21,626 nt of DNA from a virus (IMGVR_UViG_3300005253_001162:1-21626), one strand, 5' to 3'; shown: positions 7,301 to 15,869, counted from the first letter of the stretch. Numbers and translations: made by a program. Notes: generated by a model from the letters alone, not told the origin.

Positions 7301-9404
7301 CTGTCAGGAGAGAGTCGCTTTGAGGTACTAGAGCAACACTGTTATCAAAGGCTCTGCCTATGATACCAGCAGACTCATCACTGCCTCCTACACTACGGAC
7401 TAGCTTCATAACACTATCCCTGGTAGCCCTAATCTTGGCTTCCCTGAGGATAGCCCTGGCAGACTTTAGCTGCTCATTAGCCCTTGCAAGTTGGAGGGTA
7501 GCCTCGTCCACGCGGGTAGGACTTAGTATCCCTGCCTTGACTGCGGAGCGGTTGAACTTCAAGGTTTCACGGGCATCGTCACGGAAACGAAGGGCAGACT
7601 CAAGCTGGTCATCGAACTGGCTTAGCTCAGGTAGGTCTCGACGGGAACGTATAGGTACAGGGTTATCAGGAGCCTCTGAGAGGCGCTCAAGGGCTGCACC
7701 TGTAGCATCCCGTTCATGTGGCTTAAGGCTAGGTGTGGGCTGAGGCTTGGCAGGCTTAACGGCCTGTTCAATACTACGTCGCCTAGAGGCTTCCTCGGCT
7801 CTGGCTTCCTTGGCGGCTCGTTGCTCTAGTCCTTGCTCAACTATGTCAGGTTTGACTCTACCGACGCGCTCAGGTCGTGTAGGCTTAACAGCCTGCAAGA
7901 CACCCTTCTCTCGGGCTGCATCCATCTCTCTAGCCGCTTGTGCCAGAACCTTTCTTGTACCAGGAGCCTCAGCAGCTTGCACCTTACGGATGTTAGTAAT
8001 TGTTTGTGCCTTGGTCCTACCAGCAGTGGCACCTATGCGACTGGCAACATCATCCAGCATCCTCTTAGGCATGGCATCTAGGGCATCCTTAGCAAGCAGA
8101 ATGGCCTTCTGTCTAGGAGTGCCTCCAAGGCGTAATGCGCCAGCTTCACCTTGCAAAGTCGTAATGGCACGTTGAATAGCAGGAGTTTCTCTGACAACTC
8201 TAGAAAGTTTGGATACTCCCGCCAACCCTTCTCTGCCCAGGATGGTCAACCCTCTCATAGTGCCACGGAGAGCAGCACGGGTCACGCCAGTACCAATGAG
8301 GTTATCTGCTATCTGGAAGGCTAGGGTAGCCCCACGAAGCCCCTCAATACCTTGTAATGCAAATGGGACAAGGAACACCAAAGCCGCAGGGTTGATTAGC
8401 TCGGTGCCAATATCCTCGACTATCTCACTCCTGATAGCATCAGTGATGCCACCAGCGGCAGGTGAGACTACAGGGATGCCAGCCTTTTCTACCTGCTCAA
8501 AAGGCTCACCCAGTATTTCCTGTCCCTTTTGCACTACAGGACGGCTTATCTCCGCCCCCCTCTCAAATGGAGTTTCACCTTCAGGGTCAAAGTGTGGAAA
8601 CCCTTCTCTAGGAGTACGGGCAAAAGGCCCACCTAGCAGAGGATCCTTCTCCAGAAGCTCTATTCCCTCACCCACGCCCTCTAAAATCTTCTCGCCACCA
8701 GTAGGACTCCCAAAGAAGGTTAACTGCGCTCCCTTAGAGGCAGCAGCAACCACCTGGTCAAACATACTCTTGCTAGGCTTAGGCTGCGCCTTCTTTAGAA
8801 GGTCACCCATCTCCGTCTCAAGCCGGTCAAGGGCAAGACTTTCAATAGTAGTCCCAGGTGGTGTCCGCACAGGGAAGCTAGTCTTGGTCTCCTCCAGCAA
8901 CTCAGCAAGCCTGAACTGACCTCTGAGTTGTGCATCAATCATCCAGGGTGCATAGCCCTCAGTGGTTAGGTCAGAGCGGAATTGTTGGATAGCCTCTTCC
9001 GTCTTGTCATCGAACACAGTCCTAAATGGGATAGGAGGCTGAGTAGCTTGCTGTTGGAACGCATCCAGGCCAGGCTGGGGTATAGTGCGAGGGCTTACCA
9101 TCCCAGCACTGACACGTCTGGATGTCACGTCTAGGTAACGGCGTACCTGCTTTACAGCATCGTCAGGTGACATCCCCATACCCGTCAGGCGCTTAACAGT
9201 CCTTTGGAACTGCTCGTTTTGAGTGCCAGGCTGGTTGTCCTCTAAGGCTCTGGAAGGCGTCAGGATTGAGGGGTCAATACCTCTATCTCGCAGGGAGTTA
9301 GATGCAAGCCGTGTGAAGGCATTAGTAGCAGCCTTGCGCCGAAAGGCGGCTCTAGCCTGAAGCTGCTCAGGCCGTCTAGGCTCATACTCCCAGGGCTTAC
9401 CCAT
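4398..9404 (-). CDS. Giant virion-associated protein, 1668 aa (internal/ejection-type candidate)
   Basis: This single ORF covers 5 kb; its ATG at 9404 follows GTGAGGT on the - strand. The N-terminus (1-190) is basic, helical and Gln/Arg-rich. It has hydrophobic segments near residues 337-375, 963-991 (GLVDIAIGGVQFPLSMAHGG) and 1160-1185 (ALVLMNLAAYTYGMQYLI). The region ~480-640 is charged and coiled-coil-like, and the Asp/Glu-rich C-terminal third carries repeated Trp motifs. I saw no lysozyme, protease, polymerase or methylase motif. Very long, helical, partly hydrophobic proteins encoded after the portal are typically packaged in the head and ejected with DNA, or are 'polyvalent' proteins delivered to the host. 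I favour that role by position and composition only. It abuts a 38-aa membrane protein upstream and an HTH protein downstream. Confidence 0.7.
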   Translation of the reverse strand: MGKPWEYEPRRPEQLQARAAFRRKAATNAFTRLASNSLRDRGIDPSILTPSRALEDNQPGTQNEQFQRTVKRLTGMGMSPDDAVKQVRRYLDVTSRRVSAGMVSPRTIPQPGLDAFQQQATQPPIPFRTVFDDKTEEAIQQFRSDLTTEGYAPWMIDAQLRGQFRLAELLEETKTSFPVRTPPGTTIESLALDRLETEMGDLLKKAQPKPSKSMFDQVVAAASKGAQLTFFGSPTGGEKILEGVGEGIELLEKDPLLGGPFARTPREGFPHFDPEGETPFERGAEISRPVVQKGQEILGEPFEQVEKAGIPVVSPAAGGITDAIRSEIVEDIGTELINPAALVFLVPFALQGIEGLRGATLAFQIADNLIGTGVTRAALRGTMRGLTILGREGLAGVSKLSRVVRETPAIQRAITTLQGEAGALRLGGTPRQKAILLAKDALDAMPKRMLDDVASRIGATAGRTKAQTITNIRKVQAAEAPGTRKVLAQAAREMDAAREKGVLQAVKPTRPERVGRVKPDIVEQGLEQRAAKEARAEEASRRRSIEQAVKPAKPQPTPSLKPHERDATGAALERLSEAPDNPVPIRSRRDLPELSQFDDQLESALRFRDDARETLKFNRSAVKAGILSPTRVDEATLQLARANEQLKSARAILREAKIRATRDSVMKLVRSVGGSDESAGIIGRAFDNSVALVPQSDSLLTAGAWRQHIAKGIALVKGRVFRGVGVLADQRLALVEALHLQTADEMDDIFRGVQRLLSKELDNLTFTGPNKWAELAQGEYKAYHVVQHPDWFAGKSAKLDGLLIDAQLGMRARLEQARALGYPIEALDGAYLEQLWDIPRGALEQPILRGKGKISVAKQRWFDDYLEGLSKGGKPLDLTVEELMQHSSRLLDEAIGDAFMRQEVLRRYGTRTAKVPALTGSRKFGNPLYQGWSAPQDVTAAIDRLYQPVGTGSRMVGDVAATMKNTAFGLVDIAIGGVQFPLSMAHGGFQIGVGTLNRSLQGLGLPYIHVAMQDPAVVGRLVQYAEDTLHIGIAASSVQLRAGTVLKWIPVVGKYIDAPLSAVIDFMAKAQFGHALTSLRIRMHEGNLIALKMIGKDINDPAVRRLSAEWANSATGAGRGAQAPGRRAVETFALTSAPMTRANIAVYAQIAEGLTVGGRMQKLRTALVLMNLAAYTYGMQYLINGVFGDGPQEWQPGKPDWATIRIKGTTIPLMPQRTLARAIDKSITIITEGIEGEGWRPEDIALAWAQVVIGKSSPAVQSLLGPILGVGFDPETGRFRAGGLPGGESGLSFRDRALSIPPTPPLAEQIAFQETDVMSLVLAGVGFNPYPTSVNRLLREEWQGTTGREFNDEVDWIVADSHPELSVEFSPMVAASNASSLKWGSLSALRREKIEEFRGQEEIKSGLEKDAERFLAGEDVGIALINDWLDHQASMSDAISFSIFGEDRQAETPEGKALQAWGEIQPDDEKYRDAITRDVDRDAYRADKEAAFAEIRRVYPELADALEARTRAVSPNLIKVEPEILAALDSLSGYREIDRWFGIDKEMENKVEDIHQLVGAKRDEFASQGYLNVGSDSVYRALIEERPDIPISVWQAAWTVRPGADTNYRNPEADRYLIDNEDSLRRLFPGLYRRELLAIIGTGVGTPGAVTEGRRLSPALAARLGLTE

Positions 9405-9405
9405 G

Positions 9406-9522
9406 TTACCTCACTATCTCATAGGCCGTGAGGATTACAAATGATGCCAAGGCAAAACTTACCACTATCATAAAGGCCATGACGAGGGTATTAGCAATGC
9501 CACCTAGCAACTTACTAATCAT
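9406..9522 (-). CDS. 38-aa single-pass membrane protein
   Basis: This short gene has ATG at 9522 in a TAATG overlap with the stop of the upstream gene and TAA at 9406-9408, one base before the ATG of the giant protein. The product is a short polar start (MISKLLGG) followed by a ~25-residue hydrophobic helix (TLVMAFMIVVSFALASFVIL) and a short charged end (YEIVR), a single transmembrane segment. The exact fit between two coupled genes argues that it is real. It could be a holin-like peptide or a membrane partner for the adjacent giant protein; nothing in the sequence decides between these. Confidence 0.7.
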   Translation of the reverse strand: MISKLLGGIANTLVMAFMIVVSFALASFVILTAYEIVR

Positions 9523-9884
9523 TACCTTAGACCACGTAGTTGAAGGACTCGCTGTAATAGGGCCCTCCCTTGTGGTGTCCGAGCAAAGTCCACCGGACTA
9601 GGCAGGTTGAAGAATCGGTCCCTCAGACTGCCCACAGGCCTTTGTGTGGTTTCCGGAGAGGAAACTAAGGGACTAGGCTGGACTATAGGAGCCACAGCCC
9701 TCCGGTCATCGCGCCTGAGTAGGCCCTGCTGTCCAAAGGCCCTGCCACGGGCCACGTTGGACGCCTGAGAGGGTAACGTCCCCCTACTAGGCGCCTGCCC
9801 AGGGGCTTGCCCAGGAGTGCCTACTTCCCCGCCCAGGAACTTCCTGGTGATGTTCAGGATTTCTTCTGTCGGGTGCTGTGCCAT
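9522..9884 (-). CDS. Pro/Gln/Arg-rich small virion-type protein
   Basis: This 120-aa protein has ATG at 9884 with a strong AAAGGAGG five bases upstream. The N-terminus (EEILNITRKFLGGEVG) resembles the C-terminal end of the 245-aa protein encoded at 10698-11435 (DEAIAIARGFLGG). The rest is disordered and rich in Pro, Gln, Ser and Arg, ending in a short basic helix (RALLQRVLQLRGLR). No family was recognised. By position it is a minor head or internal protein. Confidence 0.7.
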   Translation of the reverse strand: MAQHPTEEILNITRKFLGGEVGTPGQAPGQAPSRGTLPSQASNVARGRAFGQQGLLRRDDRRAVAPIVQPSPLVSSPETTQRPVGSLRDRFFNLPSPVDFARTPQGRALLQRVLQLRGLR

Positions 9885-9895
9885 TGGTTCCTCCT

Positions 9896-10696
9896 TTAGA
9901 ACCTAAACTGTGTTCGTTGTTGTGGAAGCACAGGTACTAGCCCCTCCTCCAACTCAGTAAAGAAGTCCTCTGGATTGATGCCTTGGAACTCACCACCATC
10001 GGTTTCCACTCCTCCTCTCAGGAAGCTAGATAGTATGCCTATATCTGTAGGATTAAACGCACCTAACTCGGATCGACTTATAGACTGTGTGGTTGGTAGG
10101 TCTACCCCAAATTGGCCTGCACCCAGAATACCCTCATCACCCAGGCCCTCTAGGTTAAGAGCTAGACTAAAGAGGTCCTGAATCTCGACATCAGACCGAG
10201 GTGCATTGGTAGGAGTAAAGCCCTGTTCCTCCAAACTGCGCTTGAACAACTCAAAAGCCACGAAGTCAGCGGGGTTGGCACCCAGTTGGGCCTCAGTAAG
10301 CCTACGAGCATCCGCATCTCTTTGCTCCTGGAGAGCTATACGGCTCCTCTCTAGTTGTGCCAGTTGGTCCGCAATGAGCTTCTCTAAAGCTAACCTATCA
10401 GCAAATTGCTCTGCCTGGAGGCCAGGTTGTACAGGAACCGCTAGAGAAGCAGGCGGACTGGGAGGTGGTCTAGGTGCAGGTCTGGGCGCCGGTCTAGTAG
10501 CAGGTGCCGGAGCAGCAGCCTGCCCAGGTCGCCACCCACCTATCAGGGCCTTCTGGAAAGCTACATTGGCCGCAGCCGACCCAGGAGGGGCTGTAATTCC
10601 TAGTGTCCTCAGATATCCTCTAATTTCAGCGGATGTGCCTCCCGGCCAGTTTCTACCAAATATCCTAGCATAGGTCTGGAACGGAAGTTCAGCCAT
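9896..10696 (-). CDS. Structural-operon protein with Pro/Ala linker and coiled coil, 266 aa
   Basis: ATG at 10696 follows the previous TAA by one base (TAAGATG). Residues 1-55 (FQTYARIFGRNWPGG, then YLRTLGI) look like a compact domain. Residues 58-92 are an Ala/Pro/Arg-rich linker. Residues ~95-140 (QAEQFADRLALEKLIADQLAQLERSRIALQEQRDA, in two parts) are a long amphipathic coiled coil. The C-terminal half is mixed and acidic. I do not recognise the family. The arrangement of a folded end, flexible linker and coiled coil suits a minor capsid or portal-associated protein, which is inference. Confidence 0.72.
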   Translation of the reverse strand: MAELPFQTYARIFGRNWPGGTSAEIRGYLRTLGITAPPGSAAANVAFQKALIGGWRPGQAAAPAPATRPAPRPAPRPPPSPPASLAVPVQPGLQAEQFADRLALEKLIADQLAQLERSRIALQEQRDADARRLTEAQLGANPADFVAFELFKRSLEEQGFTPTNAPRSDVEIQDLFSLALNLEGLGDEGILGAGQFGVDLPTTQSISRSELGAFNPTDIGILSSFLRGGVETDGGEFQGINPEDFFTELEEGLVPVLPQQRTQFRF

Positions 10697-10697
10697 C

Positions 10698-11435
10698 TTA
10701 GCCTCCTAGGAATCCTCTTGCTATTGCTATAGCCTCATCAAGGGCAGCACCGGAAGGTACTCCAATATCTGTAAGGTTGGGTGATTCTGCCACTATTTGA
10801 TTAGCCATGCCAAATGGGTCAAAGTCAATAGGACTAGCTTCTAGGGTGGGCCTTCCTAGTGCCTCACCAATGTCTCCAGGCCCTCGTCCAGGAAAGAACT
10901 TAGAACCAGGTGCAATAGTGAAGGGTTGTATACCTACAAACTGCTCACCAGCCTCGGCAAAGGCATCTAGCCTCTTGTTGAACTCGTCTAGAGCCTGCTC
11001 AGTGCTAAGGCGCTTGGTATCTATCTCTGTCTCTAGCTCGGCTACAGTGCCCTGGATGAAAGTAGCGAGGTTCTGAGCCTGGACTTGTGACCGCTGTATG
11101 GCTAGTTCAGCAGCAGTAGGGCCACTTGTACCAGGACCACCTCCAAGGCCTAACACCTCCTCCTGGAGCCACTTAGGAGCTAACTCAAATCCCTGGATAT
11201 CACCAGCAAAAGGCCCCTCACCCAGGACAGGCTGATAGACAAAGCCATCCCCACCCAGCACTAGGTTAGATGCCTCTAGCTCTCCCTTGGTCAACTCATG
11301 ACCATCAACGATGCTAAAGAAGCCCGTAAGACCTCCAGGTTGGGTAGCCAGAGGAGGGGCGCCTGTCCCCACTATTTGAGGGCCAACCTGCAAAGACTTG
11401 AGTATGTCAGCTCCTAGGTCACCTTGCTGTACCAT
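10698..11435 (-). CDS. Structural-operon protein, 245 aa, unknown
   Basis: ATG at 11435 lies in a TAATG overlap with the preceding stop. The sequence begins with Gly/Pro-rich segments (to ~115), continues with a helical stretch (residues ~125-165, AELETEIDTKRLSTEQALDE) that could form a coiled coil, and ends in DEAIAIARGFLGG, echoing the first residues of the 120-aa protein at 9522-9884. No enzymatic motif is visible. The place between portal and the giant protein suggests a virion component. The shared FLGG end could be a common docking or processing signal. Confidence 0.7.
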   Translation of the reverse strand: MVQQGDLGADILKSLQVGPQIVGTGAPPLATQPGGLTGFFSIVDGHELTKGELEASNLVLGGDGFVYQPVLGEGPFAGDIQGFELAPKWLQEEVLGLGGGPGTSGPTAAELAIQRSQVQAQNLATFIQGTVAELETEIDTKRLSTEQALDEFNKRLDAFAEAGEQFVGIQPFTIAPGSKFFPGRGPGDIGEALGRPTLEASPIDFDPFGMANQIVAESPNLTDIGVPSGAALDEAIAIARGFLGG

Positions 11436-11740
11436 TAGACTGTCCTCCTTGAAGAGGTCATGCGGTTCATCTTAGCTACGAACTCCTCTAGGTCCTTACG
11501 CACTAGCGCCTCAGCATTAGGCTTGCCACGGTGCCTATCAGTTAGTTTAGCTGTAAGGGCCTCCCAATCCTCTGGAGTCATGGACAGGAAGCGGTCAATC
11601 TGTTCGCTAGGCGACAGTGGAACGCTACCATAGGGATAGCCTTCCTCCAAGCCTTGTATCAGCTTCTCCCTGGTGTCAATGTACCAGGCAGCGAGGTCCT
11701 TAGCTATGGCATCTAGGGCAGGGCCTGTTACGATAGCCAT
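11435..11740 (-). CDS. Small helical protein next to portal, 101 aa
   Basis: ATG at 11740 is in a TAATG overlap with the portal stop, and its own stop overlaps the next ATG the same way. It is helical and charged: ALDAIAKDLAAWYIDTREKL, SEQIDRFLSMTPEDWEALTAKL, then a basic tail (MNRMTSSRRTV). No family was recognised. Small helical proteins directly after the portal gene are often head-completion or portal-associated factors, and I infer the same here. Confidence 0.7.
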   Translation of the reverse strand: MAIVTGPALDAIAKDLAAWYIDTREKLIQGLEEGYPYGSVPLSPSEQIDRFLSMTPEDWEALTAKLTDRHRGKPNAEALVRKDLEEFVAKMNRMTSSRRTV

Positions 11741-13683
11741 TAGAGTTGCTCCAGACCAGGTGTCGAGCCTGATATTTCTGGTGGCTGTCTAGGCTGTCCC
11801 TGGCGGGTACGGCCTCCCATGGATTGCAGCATTTCCACTATGGCAGCCTGTGAGCCTTGACTAGCTGCCGGAATCCCACCTCCACCTGGGCCACCGTTTG
11901 TAGACTGTATAGGATTACCTTGAGGGTCTACTAGTTGAGGTTGTGGAGGTGGTAAGACACCTACAGTTTGTAGCACGTCCTCATAGAGGGCAGGCTTCAT
12001 CATTTCCTGCAGGTCCTGAAACATTCTAGCCCGCATCTCGGCCTCAGGCTGGTCCATACGTAGGCCCTTCTCAAGGAAGGTACGACGGGTGATGTGACCT
12101 TGAGTGTGCATACGGTCATAGAACTGACCCTCTGCAATGAGGTTCTGTGGCAGGAGCGGGTCGATGTCAACATTGATAGTTGCGGGCCACTCCTTTATGT
12201 CACTAGGCTTGAGTGACATATCATCTACCCATATTTCCTGGCGGGCACGGGTAACTAGTTGACCTTCCAGCCAGTCTATCAGGCTGACTAGGCATCCACT
12301 GTAGGAATCCACAAGGTACTGAAACTGGCTCTTAGCCATCATAAATAGTGAGTTGCTATTGAAGCCAGAACTAGCCGCACCTGGGGGGTCACCTTTGAAG
12401 ATCGGGGATACTCCGTGCTGACCCATTATCTGCATGAGGGTTTGGATATAGGGCATAGCACCAAAGACATCGGCCACATTTGCAAAGGGGTCAATAACCT
12501 TTGAGCCAGCAGGTAGAGCAGTAGCCTTATCAGCATCAAACTTATAGGTCTTAGGCTGAGGCTGGTTATCCTCCCCAGGCTTATTGACTATCTCAGTTTC
12601 GGGTACGAAGCTTTCCGGTACTTCCAGTGTTAGCCTCTTACGGACAAGTAGCTCAACAGCCTCACCCATGCGGGTTAGAGCACGGTTGATAAGAGGCTCA
12701 TTGTGACGAAACGCCTCGGCCACCGAGATGCCAAACTTGTCAGGGTCTTTGCTACTGGTTGTACGGCCTACACAGAGGAAGTATTGGACACTAGGGTCGC
12801 CTACCTCTTGGTAGACCAGACGGCCATTAACATAGACCTGGTACACACCCTTGGAGCCGGGCACCTTGTCACGACGGTATTCAGTGACTAGGACCATTGT
12901 GGCCTCGCTAATACCGGCAGCGTGAGGCCTAATGGTTTGGTCAGGTTGGCCAGGAGTAGCTGCTACTGCCTCAGCGATTTCCTGATTAAGTTTGTCAGGG
13001 AAGGCCTCAAGTTGCTTGTCCTCCTTGATACCGAAGGCCGGATAGACCTCACGCTTAGGCTTCCAGGAGTGTTCGATGGACTCGACTATCCGGTTACCTG
13101 GGCCTAGACGGAAGTAGAACGTAAGAGGATGAATGGTAAAGACTCGGAAAGGTGGACCCCACTTCCTCTTGAGGGCTTTCACACGGTCTCTAAACGCCTT
13201 GTTACCCTCTGTGGTATCAGGTTCGCTCTTTAGGCGCTTACGCTCGTCCTTAGGCCAAGGGTAGTATGCACCTTTGAGGATACCTATACCTAGTCCAGCC
13301 TGGGCATCGACTAGCTCTGCCTTGACTGGGACAGGCTTTCCTATCCACTTGAGGAATTGAGTCCAGAAGGACTCCCTCTTGCTGGTGTTTGCCTGGGCAG
13401 GGTCACCATCTCGGAGAGCCTTGAGAACCACGTTAGGTTCGTTGGCTGTGAGAGATGCCTTGACGTTCTCAATTAGCTCACTAGAGGCCCCTATGCGTAC
13501 CTCTAGGCCAGATGTTCTCTCACCTGTAGGAAGCTGGATTGGGTCCTCATAGTGCCGCAGTAGTTCTATCTCATTCATCTTCTCATGCAGACCTCTCATC
13601 TCATCCTGGAGGTCAGCAAGTAGACGGTGAACGTAGGTAGGGTCTACTACAGGGACTATCTCAGTAACCACATCATCGGTCAT
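11740..13683 (-). CDS. Portal protein
   Basis: This 647-aa protein starts at ATG 13683 in a TAATG overlap with the terminase stop. Portals form the dodecameric DNA channel at the capsid vertex. The assignment rests on position immediately after TerL, the right length, and portal-like segments: a helical N-terminus (VHRLLADLQDEMRGLHEKM), the central beta-rich part with TEYRRDKVPGSKGVYQVYV and RLVYQE, a helical stem-like region with HNEPLINRALTRMGEAVELL (~330-350), and a helical QFQYLVDSYSGCLVSLIDWL segment (~450). The last ~60 residues are Gly/Pro/Gln-rich and disordered. Catalytic motifs are neither expected nor seen. This is the best-placed portal in the window. Confidence 0.85.
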   Translation of the reverse strand: MTDDVVTEIVPVVDPTYVHRLLADLQDEMRGLHEKMNEIELLRHYEDPIQLPTGERTSGLEVRIGASSELIENVKASLTANEPNVVLKALRDGDPAQANTSKRESFWTQFLKWIGKPVPVKAELVDAQAGLGIGILKGAYYPWPKDERKRLKSEPDTTEGNKAFRDRVKALKRKWGPPFRVFTIHPLTFYFRLGPGNRIVESIEHSWKPKREVYPAFGIKEDKQLEAFPDKLNQEIAEAVAATPGQPDQTIRPHAAGISEATMVLVTEYRRDKVPGSKGVYQVYVNGRLVYQEVGDPSVQYFLCVGRTTSSKDPDKFGISVAEAFRHNEPLINRALTRMGEAVELLVRKRLTLEVPESFVPETEIVNKPGEDNQPQPKTYKFDADKATALPAGSKVIDPFANVADVFGAMPYIQTLMQIMGQHGVSPIFKGDPPGAASSGFNSNSLFMMAKSQFQYLVDSYSGCLVSLIDWLEGQLVTRARQEIWVDDMSLKPSDIKEWPATINVDIDPLLPQNLIAEGQFYDRMHTQGHITRRTFLEKGLRMDQPEAEMRARMFQDLQEMMKPALYEDVLQTVGVLPPPQPQLVDPQGNPIQSTNGGPGGGGIPAASQGSQAAIVEMLQSMGGRTRQGQPRQPPEISGSTPGLEQL

Positions 13684-15110
13684 TAGAATCCTCTTAGGCT
13701 GACTTCTAGCAAAGGACTACCAGCAATAGACTCGGCCATGACACAGGCTATGGCTAGAGCGTCTAGGCGGTCGTCGTGTCGGTGGCTGCCAGTTGGAGAG
13801 AAGGAGCATAGCTCATCCTCCAGGGACACACCATCTACCAGTGGGAGGTCTTTAGGCAGGAACAGACGACCACTAGCGAACAGTGAGTCTAGGTAGAGCG
13901 CCCTACCAGTCTTGTCACGGTCCAGACCTAGTATCTTCATCGCCACAGTCTTGTTAGTGCGATAAGGAATCTCCCTGAATGGAAGCTGGTAGCGCCGGCG
14001 CATACCCTGGAGGAGGCTAAGTTGGAATCCAGCAGTCTCTAGGCCCACAGCGCGGAGGCCAGCAGTCCTCTTAGACAGTTGGACTATCTTAGCCTCGAGG
14101 TCAGGTACCTCCACCTTATCAGCCCACATATCTGCCAGGTACATCCACTTGGTACGCAGGTCTATACCAACGGTAGCAATGGCGGAGTAGTCGGCATAGG
14201 TCCTAGTGGATGCAGCAGGGTCTATCCCCATAACGAATTGCATAGGGTTCTTAGGGATAGTAAGTGCATCCCAATATTGTAGATGGTCACGTAGGATGAT
14301 ATTACCCTTGACAGCCTGGGCATTGCACATAAAGGTCAGGGAGAACAGGATGTCGCCCTTGTCATTATGTATACGTTTAACCTTCTCCATAGGGAACTTG
14401 GTAGGAGAGAGTGTAGGCCCCCAAGGGTAGTCACCTACTATAGGCATCTCGTAGACGACAAAGCCCATCTCTTTGAAGGTGGGTACGAGGTCATTCTCAC
14501 CCCAACGAGTGAGGATAACAATGATGCGCCCACCCTCTAGCAGGCGGTCCAGGATAACACCCCTAATCTTTTCTATCTGGCCTGCCATCGTGGTAGGACT
14601 CTTGACATCATCCTGGTCAGTAGGGTCGTCAATAATAATGATGTCAAAGTGGAGCCCCTGATAGGGACCATTGAGGCCAGTGCCCATAAGAGTAGGGTCA
14701 GGGTCCTCGTTGTGGCGTTGTACGAACAGGACATTCTTAGTCCACTGAGCGTTGGTGTCCTCGCGGACATCAAAGGCCGCTCGGTAGACATTGTTACTCT
14801 CAATGGTCTGCCGAATAGCCATAACCTGAATCTGGGCCTGCTCACCTGTGTTCATCACCCAAAGGATACGGACCTCAGGGTTCTTGCCTATCTCCCTCTC
14901 CACGAAGTCACGAACAGTTGTAGACTTATAGGTATCTGGAGGGCACACGATGACCGTGCGGTTCCGAGTCTCCAAGGCTTCGGCCCAGGCATCCTGGTAC
15001 AACTCGTAGTCACGGCGATGGACAGCCTTAGCGTAGGTCCTAGCATCACCATCACGGGCCGCCAGGGCCATAGTGGTAAGGCTATCCATCTGTGGTGGAG
15101 CTAGGGTCAC
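13683..15110 (-). CDS. terL: Terminase large subunit (DNA packaging ATPase/nuclease)
   Basis: This 475-aa protein starts at GTG 15110 in a TAGTG overlap with TerS. The ATPase half shows Walker A at ~56-64 (CPPDTYKST), Walker B at ~155-165 (FDIIIIDDP) and motif III (VILTRW). The nuclease half shows GIDPAASTRTYADYSA with its Asp, then VGLETAGF with Glu, and HDDRLDALA with Asp, the RNase H-like acidic triad. It pumps DNA through the portal and cuts the concatemer. The Walker A is unusual in having Tyr where Gly normally precedes the Lys; terminases tolerate loose P-loops, so I still expect activity. Neighbours TerS and portal confirm the identity. Confidence 0.95.
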   Translation of the reverse strand: MTLAPPQMDSLTTMALAARDGDARTYAKAVHRRDYELYQDAWAEALETRNRTVIVCPPDTYKSTTVRDFVEREIGKNPEVRILWVMNTGEQAQIQVMAIRQTIESNNVYRAAFDVREDTNAQWTKNVLFVQRHNEDPDPTLMGTGLNGPYQGLHFDIIIIDDPTDQDDVKSPTTMAGQIEKIRGVILDRLLEGGRIIVILTRWGENDLVPTFKEMGFVVYEMPIVGDYPWGPTLSPTKFPMEKVKRIHNDKGDILFSLTFMCNAQAVKGNIILRDHLQYWDALTIPKNPMQFVMGIDPAASTRTYADYSAIATVGIDLRTKWMYLADMWADKVEVPDLEAKIVQLSKRTAGLRAVGLETAGFQLSLLQGMRRRYQLPFREIPYRTNKTVAMKILGLDRDKTGRALYLDSLFASGRLFLPKDLPLVDGVSLEDELCSFSPTGSHRHDDRLDALAIACVMAESIAGSPLLEVSLRGF

Positions 15111-15781
15111 TACTCTAAGACCTCACCCTCAAGCGCCTTCTCACCGTTGGATGAAGATTTCTCAGGATTAGCCTCGGCTATCCTCTTGTTAGATTCAAAC
15201 CGCTCTAGCAGGTCCCTAGCAGCGGCACGACGAGCGGACTCGTCCTCAACCTGCCTACCTTCGACGGTGACAGTTAGAGTCTCACGGTAGCTCCCAGGAG
15301 GCATAGCGTCACCATCGGGTTGCATAGCCTTGTCTACTGCTATGATGTCCTGGGGAGTGTAGTGCTTACGGATAACCTTGAGGACCTCCATCTCTCGGTC
15401 AGTCAGCAAGGATAGACTAAGGCTAGCCTTCAGCAAGACCTTCTTATCAAGCCGGAGACAAAGGCGGAAGTTCCGCATGAACTCCATTGAGATGAGGTCA
15501 CTGGCTACGTTGTTTTGCAGCCAGGCCAGTCTCTCTCCTGACTCCCAGTTGCGGAATTCCTCGTCCTCACGGCGCCACTTTTTGACTGTACCAAACTGTA
15601 CCTCAGCCAAGGCGCATGACTCACGTACTGAGAAGCCAGCAGCACGATAGCTGAGGTATGAAGCCTTCCTAGGGTTGTTGTTGAGAGGTATCCTGGCCCT
15701 GAGCATCTCCTCGTAGTCGTCAGGCTCTACGTCAGCCTTGCCTGACTCTACAACCTTCACCTCGTGATTAGTTTCCTGCAT
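15110..15781 (-). CDS. terS: Terminase small subunit
   Basis: This 223-aa protein has ATG at 15781 with GGAGAGGTG (5-13 nt upstream on the - strand). Residues ~40-72 (YLSYRAAGFSVRESCALAE followed by VKKWRRED) form a helix-turn-helix of the kind used by TerS to recognise the packaging site. A helical middle (LLTDREMEVLKVIRKHYTP) would support oligomerisation, and the C-terminus is charged and disordered. The gene opens the packaging operon and its TAG overlaps the GTG of TerL. Assigned by HTH, length and position. Confidence 0.85.
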   Translation of the reverse strand: MQETNHEVKVVESGKADVEPDDYEEMLRARIPLNNNPRKASYLSYRAAGFSVRESCALAEVQFGTVKKWRREDEEFRNWESGERLAWLQNNVASDLISMEFMRNFRLCLRLDKKVLLKASLSLSLLTDREMEVLKVIRKHYTPQDIIAVDKAMQPDGDAMPPGSYRETLTVTVEGRQVEDESARRAAARDLLERFESNKRIAEANPEKSSSNGEKALEGEVLE

Positions 15782-15869
15782 AGTGCACCTCTCCAGGGCG
15801 TGGAGAATGGGGACACCGAGGGCAACACTTCGGGCCGTGTAATACCGGATTAGGGTCTAGCAGCTTCAA
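15768..15869 (-). CDS. Possible 33-aa Cys-rich mini-protein overlapping TerS
   Basis: A TTG codon at 15869 is preceded by AAGGAG with a 6-nt spacer (15876-15881), and the frame runs to TAA at 15768, overlapping the TerS start by 14 nt. The product carries CCPRCPHS and two histidines, a possible zinc knot. The same frame is open up to 16010, but the upstream ATG lies inside the -10 box of the operon promoter and would not be in the transcript, so the TTG is the better start. The short length and rare start codon keep confidence low. Confidence 0.38.
   Translation of the reverse strand: MKLLDPNPVLHGPKCCPRCPHSPRPGEVHYAGN

Noticed and set aside
7360-8919. Several + strand open frames of 127-236 codons
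   Set aside because: All lie antisense to the continuous 1668-aa gene and have Ser/Arg/Leu-rich shadow composition.
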